64,000 nt of DNA from contig NZ_JAAIKO010000002.1 in NCBI RefSeq assembly GCF_016107395.1, positions 248,001-312,000 of the forward strand. Direction: 5' to 3'. Source of the stretch: Streptomyces fildesensis. Lineage in GTDB: Bacteria; Actinomycetota; Actinomycetes; Streptomycetales; Streptomycetaceae. A model generated the notes under the pieces. That model was given only the letters and a program-made list of their open reading frames with translations. It was not told the origin of the DNA and made no database searches. The position numbers and the translations under genes are program-made. Of the stretch, positions 18,667 to 27,988 are shown in pieces; within the stretch, counting starts at the first letter, position 1; each line of letters opens with the position of its first letter.

Positions 18667-19140
18667 TCAGACCGTGGTGGCGCCGGGGCTGGCGGGGCGC
18701 AGCATGCAGGTGAGGCGGGCGGTACAGACCCGCTTGCCGTTCTCGTCGGTGATGACGACCTCGTAGGTGGCCGAGGAGCGGCCGCGGTGGACCGGGGTGG
18801 CGACGCCGGTGACGTTGCCGGAGCGGATGCCGCGGTGGTGCGTGGCGTTCAGGTCCACGCCGACGGCGAGCTTGCCGGGACCGCCGTGCAGCATGGCGCC
18901 GACGGAGCCCAGCGTCTCGGCGAGGACGGCGGAGGCGCCGCCGTGCAGCAGGCCGTAGGGCTGGGTGTTGCCCTCGACGGGCATGGTGCCGACCACCCGC
19001 TCGGGGGACGCCTCGGTGATCTGGATGCTCATACGGTCACCGAGGTGGCCGGCCGAGAACAGGGCGGGCAGGTCGAGGCCGAGGCCGGACCACTGCGCCA
19101 GGATCTCCTGCGGGAACTGCGTGCTCGTCTGCTCGCCCAT
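18667..19140 (-). CDS. PaaI-family hotdog-fold thioesterase
   Basis: A 157-residue acyl-CoA thioesterase of the hotdog fold. The motif QPYGLLHGGASAVLAETLGSVGA contains the conserved HGG and the catalytic acidic residue on the long helix, as in PaaI and YbdB-like enzymes. The beta strands GVDLNATHHRGIRSGNVTGVATPVHRGRSSATYEVVITDENGKRVC complete the fold. Family members hydrolyse phenylacetyl- or hydroxybenzoyl-type CoA esters; the substrate here cannot be named. I chose the ATG at 19140 because a GGAG site lies 8 nt before it; an ATG at 19161 is also in frame. Confidence 0.88.
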   Translation of the reverse strand: MGEQTSTQFPQEILAQWSGLGLDLPALFSAGHLGDRMSIQITEASPERVVGTMPVEGNTQPYGLLHGGASAVLAETLGSVGAMLHGGPGKLAVGVDLNATHHRGIRSGNVTGVATPVHRGRSSATYEVVITDENGKRVCTARLTCMLRPASPGATTV

Positions 19141-19223
19141 GCGGCCGGCTCCGATCGTCATCGTTCGGTGGTGTCGGTGGATCAGTGAATCGGTGTACTG
19201 GTCAGCTTTCTACCTGACGGTAG

Positions 19224-21512
19224 TCACGATCCGTGCACCGGGGCCGTCCGCTCCAGGCGGACGACCACCGACTTCGACGCCGGGGTGTTGCTGGTGTCCG
19301 CCGTGTGGTCGAGCGGAACGAGGACGTTCGTCTCCGGGTAGTAGGCGGCGGCGCAGCCGCGCGGGGTCGGGTAGTGCACCACCCGGAAGCCGTCGGCGCG
19401 GCGTTCCGTGCCGTCGGTCCACTCGCCGACGAGGTCGGCGTAGGAGCCGTCGGGCAGGCCGAGGGCTTCCGCGTCCGCGGGGTTGACCATGACGACGCGG
19501 CGGCCGCCCTTGATGCCCCGGTAGCGGTCGTCGAGGCCGTAGATCGTGGTGTTGTACTGGTCGTGCGAGCGCAGTGTCTGCAGCAGCAGCCGGCCCTCGG
19601 GGACGGCCGGGTACTCGACCGGCGACGCGGTGAAGTTGGCCTTGCCGGTGGCGGTGGGGAAGGTGCGGCTGTCGCGCGGGGCGTGCGGCAGGGTGAAGCC
19701 GCCGGGGTGCCGGACCTTGGTGTTGAAGTCGTCGAAGCCGGGCACGACGCGGGAGATCCGGTCGCGCACCAGGTCGTAGTCGGCTTCGAGCGCGGCCCAC
19801 GGGACGGCGGTGTCGTCGCCGAAGACGGCGCGGGCCAGCCGGCAGACGATCGCGGTCTCCGACAGCAGGTGCGGGGAGGCGGGCCGCAGGGCGCCGTGCG
19901 AGGCGTGCACCATGCCCATGGAGTCCTCGACGGTGACGAACTGGTCGCCGCCCGCCTGGGTGTCCTTCTCGGTGCGTCCCAGGGTGGGCAGGATCAGGGC
20001 GCGCGATCCGGTGATGACGTGCGAACGGTTGAGCTTCGTCGACACGTGCACGGTCAGTGCCGCGTTGCGCATCGCGGCCTCGGTGACGGCGGTGTCGGGG
20101 GAGGCGGCCACGAAGTTGCCGCCCATGGCGAAGAAGACCTTCGCGGTGCCGTCGCGCAGCGCGCGGATGGCGCGTACGACGTCGAGGCCGTGCTCGCGCG
20201 GCGGGGCGAACCCGAACTCCTTCTCCAGGGCGTCGATGAAGGCGGGGGCGGGGCGTTCGAAGATGCCCATGGTGCGGTCGCCCTGCACGTTGCTGTGGCC
20301 GCGCACCGGGCACACCCCGGCGCCGGGGCGGCCGATGTTGCCGCGCAGCAGCAGGAAGTTGACGACTTCCTTGATGGTGGGGACGGCGTGCTTGTGCTGG
20401 GTCAGGCCCATCGCCCAGCACACCACGACGCTCTTCGCGTCCAGGACCATGGCGAGCAGCCGGTCGATCTCCGCGCGCTCCAGGCCGGTGGCGCGCAGCA
20501 CCTCGTCCCAGTCGGTGGTGCGCGCGGCGGCGGCGAACTCCTCGTAGCCGTGCGTGTGCTCGTCGATGAAGGGCCGGTCGACGGCGTCGGCCTCGACCAG
20601 CAGCCGGTTCAGGGCGCGGAAGAGCGCCTGGTCCCCGCCGAGCCGGATCTGCAGGAACAGATCGGTCAGCGCGGTGCCGGAGCCGGCCAGGCCGCGGGCG
20701 TTCTGCGGGTTCTTGAAGCGCTCCAGGCCCGCTTCGGGCAGCGGGTTGACGGTGACGATCCGCGCGCCCTGCTGCTTGGCCTTCTCCAGGGCGGAGAGCA
20801 TCCGGGGGTGGTTGGTGCCCGGGTTCTGCCCGGCGACGATGATCAGGTCGGCGCGGTACAGGTCCTCCAGCAGCACGCTGCCCTTGCCGACGCCGATGGT
20901 CTCGGTGAGCGCGGAGCCCGAGGACTCGTGGCACATGTTGGAGCAGTCCGGCAGGTTGTTGGTGCCCAGCCGGCGGGCGAAGAGCTGGTACAGGAAGGCG
21001 GCTTCGTTGCTGGTGCGCCCCGAGGTGTAGAACACCGCCTCGTCGGGCGACGCGAGCGCGTGCAGCTCCTGCGCGACGATGTCGAAGGCCCGCTCCCAGG
21101 GCACCGGCACGTAGTGGTCGGCGCCTTCCGCCAGATACATCGGCTGGGTGAGCCGGCCCTGCTGGCCCAGCCAGTAGCCGCTGCGCCGTGCCAGGTCGGA
21201 GACCGGGTGCTCGGCGAAGAAGTCGGGTGTGACCCGGCGCAGCGTCGCCTCCTCGGCGACGGCCTTGGCGCCGTTCTCGCAGAACTCCGCCTTGTGACGG
21301 TGCTCGGGCTCGGGCCAGGCGCAGCCGGGGCAGTCGAAGCCGTCCTTCTGGTTGACCTTGAGCAGGGTGAGCGCGGTGCGGCGCACTCCCATCTGCTGCT
21401 GGGCCATGCGCAGGCTGTGCGCGACCGCGGGAAGCCCTGCGGCGGCGTGCTGCGGGGCTGTGACGTCGGGTGCGTCCTGTACGGGGTCGCCCGCGGGGGG
21501 TTTCGCTGCCAT
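19224..21512 (-). CDS. FdhF/YdeP-family molybdopterin oxidoreductase
   Basis: A 762-residue cytoplasmic molybdopterin-dependent oxidoreductase. It belongs to the YdeP branch of the formate dehydrogenase alpha family: an N-terminal CPGC pair (Cys61, Cys64), the SNMCHESSGSALTETIG segment around the presumed molybdenum ligand region, GQNPGTNHPRM, VCPVRGHSNVQGDRTMGI and a C-terminal molybdopterin dinucleotide-binding domain (about 640-760). It lacks the full four-cysteine Fe4S4 motif of classical formate dehydrogenases. The physiological substrate is unknown for most relatives. The ATG at 21512 gives the usual N-terminus. It is divergent from polA across 113 bp. Confidence 0.88.
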   Translation of the reverse strand: MAAKPPAGDPVQDAPDVTAPQHAAAGLPAVAHSLRMAQQQMGVRRTALTLLKVNQKDGFDCPGCAWPEPEHRHKAEFCENGAKAVAEEATLRRVTPDFFAEHPVSDLARRSGYWLGQQGRLTQPMYLAEGADHYVPVPWERAFDIVAQELHALASPDEAVFYTSGRTSNEAAFLYQLFARRLGTNNLPDCSNMCHESSGSALTETIGVGKGSVLLEDLYRADLIIVAGQNPGTNHPRMLSALEKAKQQGARIVTVNPLPEAGLERFKNPQNARGLAGSGTALTDLFLQIRLGGDQALFRALNRLLVEADAVDRPFIDEHTHGYEEFAAAARTTDWDEVLRATGLERAEIDRLLAMVLDAKSVVVCWAMGLTQHKHAVPTIKEVVNFLLLRGNIGRPGAGVCPVRGHSNVQGDRTMGIFERPAPAFIDALEKEFGFAPPREHGLDVVRAIRALRDGTAKVFFAMGGNFVAASPDTAVTEAAMRNAALTVHVSTKLNRSHVITGSRALILPTLGRTEKDTQAGGDQFVTVEDSMGMVHASHGALRPASPHLLSETAIVCRLARAVFGDDTAVPWAALEADYDLVRDRISRVVPGFDDFNTKVRHPGGFTLPHAPRDSRTFPTATGKANFTASPVEYPAVPEGRLLLQTLRSHDQYNTTIYGLDDRYRGIKGGRRVVMVNPADAEALGLPDGSYADLVGEWTDGTERRADGFRVVHYPTPRGCAAAYYPETNVLVPLDHTADTSNTPASKSVVVRLERTAPVHGS

Positions 21513-21625
21513 GTCTCCGATCCTGCCACGCGGGAGGGGCGGCCGCTCCGGCGCGTCCCGGTCGGCCGCCGGGCGTTGGCGGGGGTTGGCCGGGGTTGTC
21601 AGTGGGGCATGGGAGTATCGAGAAC

Positions 21626-24364
21626 GTGGCAGCAAAGGCATCGAAGACGAGCGCAGCGACCGGCACGGCATCCACGGCGGGAGACCGGCCGCGGCTGCTC
21701 CTGCTCGACGGACACTCCCTGGCGTACCGGGCGTTCTACGCCCTGCCGGTGGAGAACTTCAACACCGCCACCGGCCAGCCGACGAACGCCGTGTACGGCT
21801 TCACGTCGATGCTGGCGAACACGTTGCGTGACGAGAAGCCGACGCATCTGGGCGTCGCCTTCGACGTCTCGCGCAAGACGTGGCGGTTCGACGAGTTCCC
21901 CGAGTACAAGGCGACCCGTTCGAAGACCCCCGACGAGTTCCGCAGCCAGGTGGAGCTGATCGGCGAGCTGCTGGACGCGATGGGCGTCAAGCGGTTCGCG
22001 GTGGAGAAGTACGAGGCGGACGACATCATCGCCACGCTGGCCACCCAGGCGGAGGCCGCGGGGTTCGACGTCCTCATCGTGACCGGTGACCGGGACGCGT
22101 TCCAGCTCGTCAGCGAGCACACGACGGTGCTGTACCCGACCAAGGGCGTCTCGGAGCTGACGCGGTTCACCCCGGCGAAGGTCGAGGAGAAGTACGGCCT
22201 GTCGCCGTCGCAGTACCCGGACTTCGCGGCGCTGCGCGGCGACCCGTCGGACAACCTGCCGGGGATCCCCGGGGTGGGGGAGAAGACCGCCACCAAGTGG
22301 ATCACCCAGTTCGGGTCGTTCGCGGCGCTGATGGAGCGGGCCGACGAGGTCAAGGGCAAGGCGGGGGAGAACCTGCGCGCGCACCTGGACGCGGTCAAGC
22401 TCAACCGCCGGCTGACCGAGATGGTGCGCGACGTGGAGCTGCCGTGCGGCCCGGTGGAGCTGGAGCGCGCGGCGTACGACCGGGACGCGCTGCACATCGT
22501 GCTGGACACCCTGGAGTTCCGTAACCAGAACTTCCGGGACCGGCTGTTCGCGGTGGATCCGGGCGCGCGGGAGGAAGAGGCCCAGGTCGCCGAGGGCGTC
22601 GCCGTGGAGGGCGCGCAGCTCGCCGAGGGCGGCCTGCAGGAGTGGCTGGAGGGGCACGGCAGCGCGCCGCTCGGCATGGCCACCGTCGACACGTGGGCGC
22701 TGGGCGGCGGCACCGTCACCCAGGTCGCGCTGGCCGGGGCCGAGGGCCCCGCGGTGTGGTTCGACCCCGCGCAGCTGGGCGAGGCGGACGAGAAGGTGTT
22801 CGCGGCCTGGATCGCGGACGCCGCCCGCCCCAAGGTGCTGCACAACGCGAAGAACGTGATGCGGGTCTTCGCCGAGCACGGCTGGACGGTGGCCGGCGTC
22901 AGCATGGACACCGCCCTCGCGGCCTATCTGATCAAGCCCGGCCGCCGTTCCTTCGCCCTGGACGCGCTGTCGGTGGAGTACCTGGGCCGTGAGCTGGCAC
23001 CGGCCGGCGCCGAGAGTGGGCAGCTGGCGTTCGGCGAGGAGCAGGAGGACTCCGCCGCGCTGGACGCCCTGATGGCGCAGGCGCGCACCGTCCTGGACCT
23101 CGGCACGGCGTTCACCGGCCGGCTGGAGCAGGACGGCGCGACGGGGCTGCTGCGGGACGTGGAGCTGCCGACGTCGGCGCTGCTCGCCCGGATGGAGCGG
23201 TCCGGGATCGCGGCCGACCGCGAGCACCTCGAGGGCCTGGAGCAGCGCTTCGCCGACGCCGTGCAGCAGGCGGTGGCCGAGGCGCACGCCGCGGTGGGCC
23301 ACGAGTTCAACCTCGGCTCGCCCAAGCAGCTCCAGGAGGTGCTGTTCGGGGAGCTGGGCCTGCCGAAGACCAAGAAGACCAAGACCGGGTTCACCACGGA
23401 CGCCGACGCCCTGGCGTGGCTGGCCGCGCAGACCGACCACGAGCTGCCGGTGATCATGCTGCGCCACCGGGAGCAGGCCAAGCTGCGGGTGACGGTCGAG
23501 GGCCTGATCAAGACGATCGCGCCCGACGGACGCATCCACACCACGTTCAGCCAGACCGTGGCCGCCACCGGCCGGCTGTCGTCCACCGACCCCAATCTGC
23601 AGAACGTGCCGGTCCGCACCGACGAGGGCCGGGAGATCCGGCGGGGCTTCGTCGTCGGCGAGGGCTTCGAGTCGCTGTTGACGGCGGACTACAGCCAGAT
23701 CGAACTGCGGGTGATGGCCCACCTGTCGGAGGACGCGGGCCTGATCGACGCGTTCAACACCGGCGAGGACCTGCACACCACCGTCGGCTCGCACGTGTTC
23801 AGCGTCCCCAAGGACGCGGTGGACGCCGAGATGCGCCGCAAGATCAAGGCCATGTCGTACGGCCTGGCCTACGGGCTGTCCGCGTTCGGCCTGTCGCAGC
23901 AGCTGGGGATCTCCCCGGGTGAGGCGGGCGCGCTGATGGACACCTATTTCGAGCGGTTCGGCGGGGTGCGGGACTATCTGCAGCGCGTTGTGGAGGAGGC
24001 CCGCGGCACCGGCTACACCGAGACGCTGCTCGGCCGCCGCCGCTATCTGCCCGACCTCAACAGCGACAACCGGCAGCGCCGCGAGATGGCGGAGCGGATG
24101 GCGCTGAACGCGCCGATCCAGGGCTCGGCCGCCGACATCGTCAAGCTCGCGATGCTCCGGGTCGGCGAGGCGCTCACCGAGGAGAAGCTGGCCTCGCGGA
24201 TGCTCCTGCAGGTGCACGACGAAATCGTGGTGGAGATCGCGCCCGGCGAGCGCAAGCGCGTCGAGGAGCTGGTGCGGCGCGAGATGGCCGGCGCCTACCC
24301 GCTGCGGGCCCCGCTCGATGTCTCGGTGGGCGTCGGCAAGGACTGGGAGTCCGCGGCCCACTGA
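21626..24364 (+). CDS. polA: DNA polymerase I
   Basis: A 912-residue repair and Okazaki-fragment polymerase. Residues about 20-310 are the 5' nuclease domain (LLLLDGHSLAYRAFYALP, VTGDRDAFQLV, GVGEKTATKWI). The middle domain is a degenerate 3'-5' exonuclease: the metal-binding Asp-x-Glu of Klenow reads MATVDTWAL here, so proofreading should be absent, as in mycobacterial PolA. The polymerase domain has motif A DYSQIELRVMAHLSED, the O-helix RRKIKAMSYGLAYGLS and motif C QVHDEIVVE. The GTG at 21626 follows GGGAG at 21611-21615. The 3' end overlaps a convergent gene by 70 bp. Confidence 0.97.
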   Translation: MAAKASKTSAATGTASTAGDRPRLLLLDGHSLAYRAFYALPVENFNTATGQPTNAVYGFTSMLANTLRDEKPTHLGVAFDVSRKTWRFDEFPEYKATRSKTPDEFRSQVELIGELLDAMGVKRFAVEKYEADDIIATLATQAEAAGFDVLIVTGDRDAFQLVSEHTTVLYPTKGVSELTRFTPAKVEEKYGLSPSQYPDFAALRGDPSDNLPGIPGVGEKTATKWITQFGSFAALMERADEVKGKAGENLRAHLDAVKLNRRLTEMVRDVELPCGPVELERAAYDRDALHIVLDTLEFRNQNFRDRLFAVDPGAREEEAQVAEGVAVEGAQLAEGGLQEWLEGHGSAPLGMATVDTWALGGGTVTQVALAGAEGPAVWFDPAQLGEADEKVFAAWIADAARPKVLHNAKNVMRVFAEHGWTVAGVSMDTALAAYLIKPGRRSFALDALSVEYLGRELAPAGAESGQLAFGEEQEDSAALDALMAQARTVLDLGTAFTGRLEQDGATGLLRDVELPTSALLARMERSGIAADREHLEGLEQRFADAVQQAVAEAHAAVGHEFNLGSPKQLQEVLFGELGLPKTKKTKTGFTTDADALAWLAAQTDHELPVIMLRHREQAKLRVTVEGLIKTIAPDGRIHTTFSQTVAATGRLSSTDPNLQNVPVRTDEGREIRRGFVVGEGFESLLTADYSQIELRVMAHLSEDAGLIDAFNTGEDLHTTVGSHVFSVPKDAVDAEMRRKIKAMSYGLAYGLSAFGLSQQLGISPGEAGALMDTYFERFGGVRDYLQRVVEEARGTGYTETLLGRRRYLPDLNSDNRQRREMAERMALNAPIQGSAADIVKLAMLRVGEALTEEKLASRMLLQVHDEIVVEIAPGERKRVEELVRREMAGAYPLRAPLDVSVGVGKDWESAAH

Positions 24365-25158
24365 CGGCGCCGCCTGCGGCGCAGACGGGCGGCGGCCGCG
24401 TACAGCAGCGCGCCGCCCGCCAGCCCGGCCCCCGCGCCGAAGGCCGCCGTGGGCACGACGTCGCCGAGCGATGACGGGGCCCTGACGGCGTACTCCCGCA
24501 GACAGCGGACGACGGAGCCGGCCACCGCGCAGCCGGCCAGCAGTGTGACCACGCCGCCGCGCCCGCGGGGCGTCAGCCGCGGCAGCCGGGCGGGCGGCGG
24601 CTCCTTCGGGGCGGCGCGCAGCGCGCGGGCGGTGAACGCGGCCAGCACCAGCAGCGCCGTCGCCGAACTGCCGTACTGCAGCCACTGGTACAGCTGCTGC
24701 CCGTGCACCACGGTGTTCAGCACCGGCAGCATCCGCACCCCCCAGCGCCCGTAATGGGTGAAAGTGTCCCATCCGACGTGGGTGGTCGCGCCGATCGTCG
24801 CGGAGAGCCAGAACCAGCCCGCCGTGCGCGCCGACCACGGCCGCCGGTCCCCGCTGAACAGCGTCGCGGTGCGCCCCTGCCACCCCTCGGGCAGCAGCGC
24901 CAGCAGCGGATCGCGCAGGAACAGCCAGCCGCCCACCAGGCCCGCGGCGATCAGCGGATCGAGGGTCGGGACCGCCGCCGGCGAGTGCGTGACGTGACCG
25001 AACCGGAAGACACCGGACACCACCGACGCGGCGAAGTACGGGATGTCGGGGGCGAAGGAACCCGCGACGAGCGCCGCCGCGACCAGCGGCCCGCGGGCGG
25101 ATCCGTCCCGGCGCAGCCCCGGCAGGACCGCTGCCGCGTGGCTCAGGGTGAACGGCAT
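24295..25158 (-). CDS. DUF4184 family membrane protein
   Basis: A 287-residue membrane protein starting MPFTLSHAAAVLPGLRR, the hallmark opening of DUF4184, a family distantly like membrane-bound metal-dependent hydrolases (YdjM type). Conserved histidines appear in TLSHAA, FGHVTHSP, THVGWDTFTHYGRWG, in positions that could bind metal. There are about five hydrophobic segments and a highly basic Arg cluster near residue 260. The function is not known. The C-terminal 23 codons lie antisense to the end of polA, so the two genes overlap tail to tail. Confidence 0.78.
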   Translation of the reverse strand: MPFTLSHAAAVLPGLRRDGSARGPLVAAALVAGSFAPDIPYFAASVVSGVFRFGHVTHSPAAVPTLDPLIAAGLVGGWLFLRDPLLALLPEGWQGRTATLFSGDRRPWSARTAGWFWLSATIGATTHVGWDTFTHYGRWGVRMLPVLNTVVHGQQLYQWLQYGSSATALLVLAAFTARALRAAPKEPPPARLPRLTPRGRGGVVTLLAGCAVAGSVVRCLREYAVRAPSSLGDVVPTAAFGAGAGLAGGALLYAAAARLRRRRRRQWAADSQSLPTPTETSSGARSG

Positions 25159-25296
25159 CAAACCCCCTCGTGAAGTGATCCTTTCCGACCAGTATGCGGA
25201 GTACCGCACGGTGGATGCGCGCCGGAAGTTCCCGTAGGGTCCGTGGGGTTGCGGCGCGGTAACGCGCTCAGCTCGCACGTGGGAGGGACCGCGGAC

Positions 25297-26574
25297 ATGG
25301 CAGCGCGATACGGACGGCGGATACGCGCGATGCGCAGGGGGGCGGCGGGCACGGCGGTCGCGGCCCTGGCGGTCGCGGCGCTCAGCGCCTCGCAGGCACC
25401 CGGTTTCGCCCAGGCGGAGCGGGCCCGCAATGCCGTCCCCAAGCCGCCGCCCGGCCCGCAGATCGACGGCGGGTCGCCGTTCTACAGCGCGCTGCCGCCC
25501 GAGGACGGCTCCAGCGGCCTGGCCGTCGGCGGCACTTCGGCCCCCACGCCCACCGGCGGCACCGGCACGGGCATCGACACCGGCGGCACGGGCCTGCCCG
25601 GCACGGTGCTGGACGCCTACCGCAGGGCGCAGCTGGCCATCGCCACCTCCGACCAGGGCTGCAAACTGCCCTGGGAACTGCTCGCCGCGATCGGGCAGGT
25701 CGAATCCGGTCAGGCCGGCGGCGGTGCCGTCGACGCGAAGGGCACCACGTACAAGCCGATCCTGGGACCGGTGCTGAACGGCGCCGGTTTCGCGAACATC
25801 TCGGACACCGACGGCGGCACCTACGACGGGGACACCGTCCACGACCGCGCGGTGGGACCGATGCAGTTCATCCCGTCGACCTGGGCCAGTTGGGGAGCCG
25901 ACGGCAACGCGGACGGCGTGAAGGACCCGAACAACATCTACGACGCCGCCCTCGCCGCCGGCCACTACCTGTGCGCCGACAACCGCGACCTTTCGGTCTC
26001 CGCGGACATCGACCGCGCGATCCTCGGCTACAACCACTCGCAGGAGTACCTGCACACCGTCCGGGCCTGGTTCCAGCACTTCAAGGACCAGGGAGCCGTC
26101 GCGGTCCCGGACAGCGGCCGCACACCCGGCGCCGGCGTCGGCCCGAGGACCTCGCCGCCGGCCACCGGCGTGCCGAAGCCGGGCGCCAGCCCGTCCGCGA
26201 CGGCCACCGGCACCGTCTCGCCGGCGCCGACCACCACCGGCCGGCCGACGCCGCCGACCACCGGCCCGGGGACGCCCACCGGAACGCCGACCGGCACCGC
26301 CTCGCCGTCGCCCACGCCGACGCCCACGGACAGCGGGAGCCCCACCCCGGGCTGCCCGACGCCGACGCCCACCCCGACGGGATCCGCCTCGCCGACGCCC
26401 ACCCCGACCGGCACGCCGACGCCGACGCCGACTCCCACGCCGACCGACGGCTCCTGCCCCACCCCCACGCCCACCACGTCCCCGACGCCGTCACCGACCG
26501 CGACGGACGCCACGACCGCGGCCGCGAGTCCGAGCGCGTCCCCGTCGACCAGCCCGGCGGCCGTCGCCTACTGA
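25297..26574 (+). CDS. Secreted lytic transglycosylase with Pro/Thr-rich tail
   Basis: A 425-residue exported peptidoglycan lytic transglycosylase. A signal peptide covers about residues 1-40 (hydrophobic core AVAALAVAALSASQA). The catalytic domain (about 110-275) has the glutamate in ELLAAIGQVESG and the MltB/SLT-like block AVGPMQFIPSTWASWGADGNADGVKDPNNIYDAALAAGHYLC. The last 140 residues are a low-complexity Pro-Thr-Ser region, probably a wall-spanning stalk. The ATG at 25297 follows a GGGAGGGA site. It probably acts in cell-wall growth or turnover, cleaving glycan strands without hydrolysis. Confidence 0.88.
   Translation: MAARYGRRIRAMRRGAAGTAVAALAVAALSASQAPGFAQAERARNAVPKPPPGPQIDGGSPFYSALPPEDGSSGLAVGGTSAPTPTGGTGTGIDTGGTGLPGTVLDAYRRAQLAIATSDQGCKLPWELLAAIGQVESGQAGGGAVDAKGTTYKPILGPVLNGAGFANISDTDGGTYDGDTVHDRAVGPMQFIPSTWASWGADGNADGVKDPNNIYDAALAAGHYLCADNRDLSVSADIDRAILGYNHSQEYLHTVRAWFQHFKDQGAVAVPDSGRTPGAGVGPRTSPPATGVPKPGASPSATATGTVSPAPTTTGRPTPPTTGPGTPTGTPTGTASPSPTPTPTDSGSPTPGCPTPTPTPTGSASPTPTPTGTPTPTPTPTPTDGSCPTPTPTTSPTPSPTATDATTAAASPSASPSTSPAAVAY
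26310..26500 (+). repeat. Degenerate CCGACGCCCAC-type repeats coding a PTPTP stalk
   Basis: The 3' part of the transglycosylase gene is made of many imperfect copies of a 6-bp unit coding Pro-Thr, interrupted by two short Cys-containing segments (PGCPTP, GSCPTP). Copy number here could vary between strains. Confidence 0.65.
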
Positions 26575-26607
26575 CGCACCCCGCCGACTGACGTACCCCG
26601 CACCCAT

Positions 26608-26645
26608 CGAGCCCGGCCCCGCCCTCCACGGCGGGGCCGGGCTCG
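26608..26645 (+). terminator. Strong intrinsic terminator after the transglycosylase
   Basis: A perfect 16-bp stem (26608-26623 with 26630-26645) around a 6-nt loop lies 33 bp after the stop codon. Confidence 0.85.
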
Positions 26646-26753
26646 TTCGCGCGGTGGCCGCATTCGATCGGTAGAACCTGTTCTCATCTGATCCCCCGAT
26701 TGCTACGGTGCCCCGGCCCAGCCGACGTCGTCGTCCACAAGGGAGGTCCGGCC

Positions 26754-26888
26754 ATGCGTGCCCTGATCGCCGCAGCCATCGGACTCGCCGCCGCTCTCGC
26801 GCTCGTCCTCACCATGACCGCGGTCGGCGCACCCGCCGGAAAGACCTCGCCCAAGCCGCTGGTGACCACGGTCCCCAGCCACCCGTAG
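26754..26888 (+). CDS. Small single-span membrane peptide (44 aa, SPW_0924-like)
   Basis: A 44-residue peptide, MRALIAAAIGLAAALALVLT and a hydrophilic tail ending SPKPLVTTVPSHP. The ATG at 26754 has a good GGGAGG ribosome-binding site at 26741-26746, and codon use is typical Streptomyces. The N-terminal two thirds are one hydrophobic helix, either a membrane anchor or an uncleaved signal. It resembles the small actinobacterial family that annotators call SPW_0924, as far as I recall it. It lies between a terminator and the DUF3068 gene 74 bp downstream, and may be co-transcribed with the latter. Confidence 0.7.
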   Translation: MRALIAAAIGLAAALALVLTMTAVGAPAGKTSPKPLVTTVPSHP

Positions 26889-26962
26889 CCGGTCGTTCCC
26901 GGCCGGTCGTCGTCCACCGCCACACAGGACGTCCGTAGCTACAAAGGAGGGGAAGCGTCCCG

Positions 26963-27961
26963 ATGCGCCGCAAGTCCAGCCTGGTGCTGCTCGCCTTCGC
27001 CGTCTTCTTCGCGGCCCTGTCGCCCCTGATGCGCTGGTACGCCTTCCCGCGGCTGGCCAAGGTTCCGGCCAACCAGTACCAGGTGGTGGTTCTGGAGGCC
27101 AAGAACGCCACCCTGCTCACCGACACGTCGCTGGTCCCCAAGGTCGTCCCCAAGCTCAGCGTCATCCAGACGCTGAAGGGCAACGTCGAGGAGTCCAAGA
27201 AGGTCAAGGCCGACACCGGCCGGGACGTCGTGGTCTGGGACTCGCTGTCCTACATCGTCGGCCCGGACGGCAAGATGGTCAGCCAGGTCCCCGAGCGCTA
27301 CATCTTCGACGCGCACTCCCAGGACCCGGTGCACACCGCGAGCGAGAGCGTCGACGGCGACCCCGTGCACCGGGAGGGCATCGAGTTCAAGTTCCCGTTC
27401 CTCACCGAGAAGCGCGACTACTTCTACTACGACGCGCAGGCACGGACGACCGCGCCCATCCACTACAAGGCGACGCAGAACTTCCGCGGCCTCAAGGTCT
27501 ACTACTTCGAGCAGATCGTGCCCTGGGTCAAGGTCCCGCTGCCCAAGACGATGCCGGGCGGCATCACCCCGGCGGCACTCGGCGGCTCGGTGGAGCGCTG
27601 GTACACCACCAAGCGGATGTTCTGGGTCGACCCCACCACCGGCGCCCCGGTCAACGGCGAGGAGGTCCACCAGGAGGAGCTGCGGTTCCCGCAGACACCC
27701 GACACCAAGCCGGTGACCGTCTTCGCCGGTGATGTGAAGATGCGCGAGGACTACATCGACTCCACCGTCGAACTGGTGAAGTCCCAGCGCCAGCTCATCC
27801 TGCTGCTGACCAGCTACCTTCCCTGGGGATTCCTGATCCTGGGCGTCGTCCTGCTCGCACTCTCCCTGTTCCTGGAGGCGCGCGGCCGCCGCCCGGCCGA
27901 CCCCGCCCCCGACGACACGGTGCGCGACCCGGATCCCGACCCGCGTCCGATCGCCGTCTGA
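26963..27961 (+). CDS. DUF3068 domain-containing membrane protein
   Basis: A 332-residue protein of the actinobacterial DUF3068 family. An N-terminal membrane segment (about 7-25) is followed by a long extracytoplasmic domain with ARTTAPIHYKATQNFRGLKVYYFEQIVPW and RMFWVDPTTGAPVNGEEVHQE, then a second membrane helix near residues 275-300 and a short basic cytoplasmic tail. The biochemical role is unknown to me. The ATG at 26963 follows an unusually strong AAAGGAGGGG site, which suggests high expression. The gene is convergent with hrpB. Confidence 0.85.
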   Translation: MRRKSSLVLLAFAVFFAALSPLMRWYAFPRLAKVPANQYQVVVLEAKNATLLTDTSLVPKVVPKLSVIQTLKGNVEESKKVKADTGRDVVVWDSLSYIVGPDGKMVSQVPERYIFDAHSQDPVHTASESVDGDPVHREGIEFKFPFLTEKRDYFYYDAQARTTAPIHYKATQNFRGLKVYYFEQIVPWVKVPLPKTMPGGITPAALGGSVERWYTTKRMFWVDPTTGAPVNGEEVHQEELRFPQTPDTKPVTVFAGDVKMREDYIDSTVELVKSQRQLILLLTSYLPWGFLILGVVLLALSLFLEARGRRPADPAPDDTVRDPDPDPRPIAV

Positions 27962-27988
27962 GCCCGCCGCCGCGCCGTCCTGGAGGGG

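Noticed and set aside
26310-26500. A possible CRISPR-like or satellite array
   Set aside because: The short GC repeats are in frame and code a Pro-Thr stalk of a secreted enzyme; there are no unique spacers of constant length.
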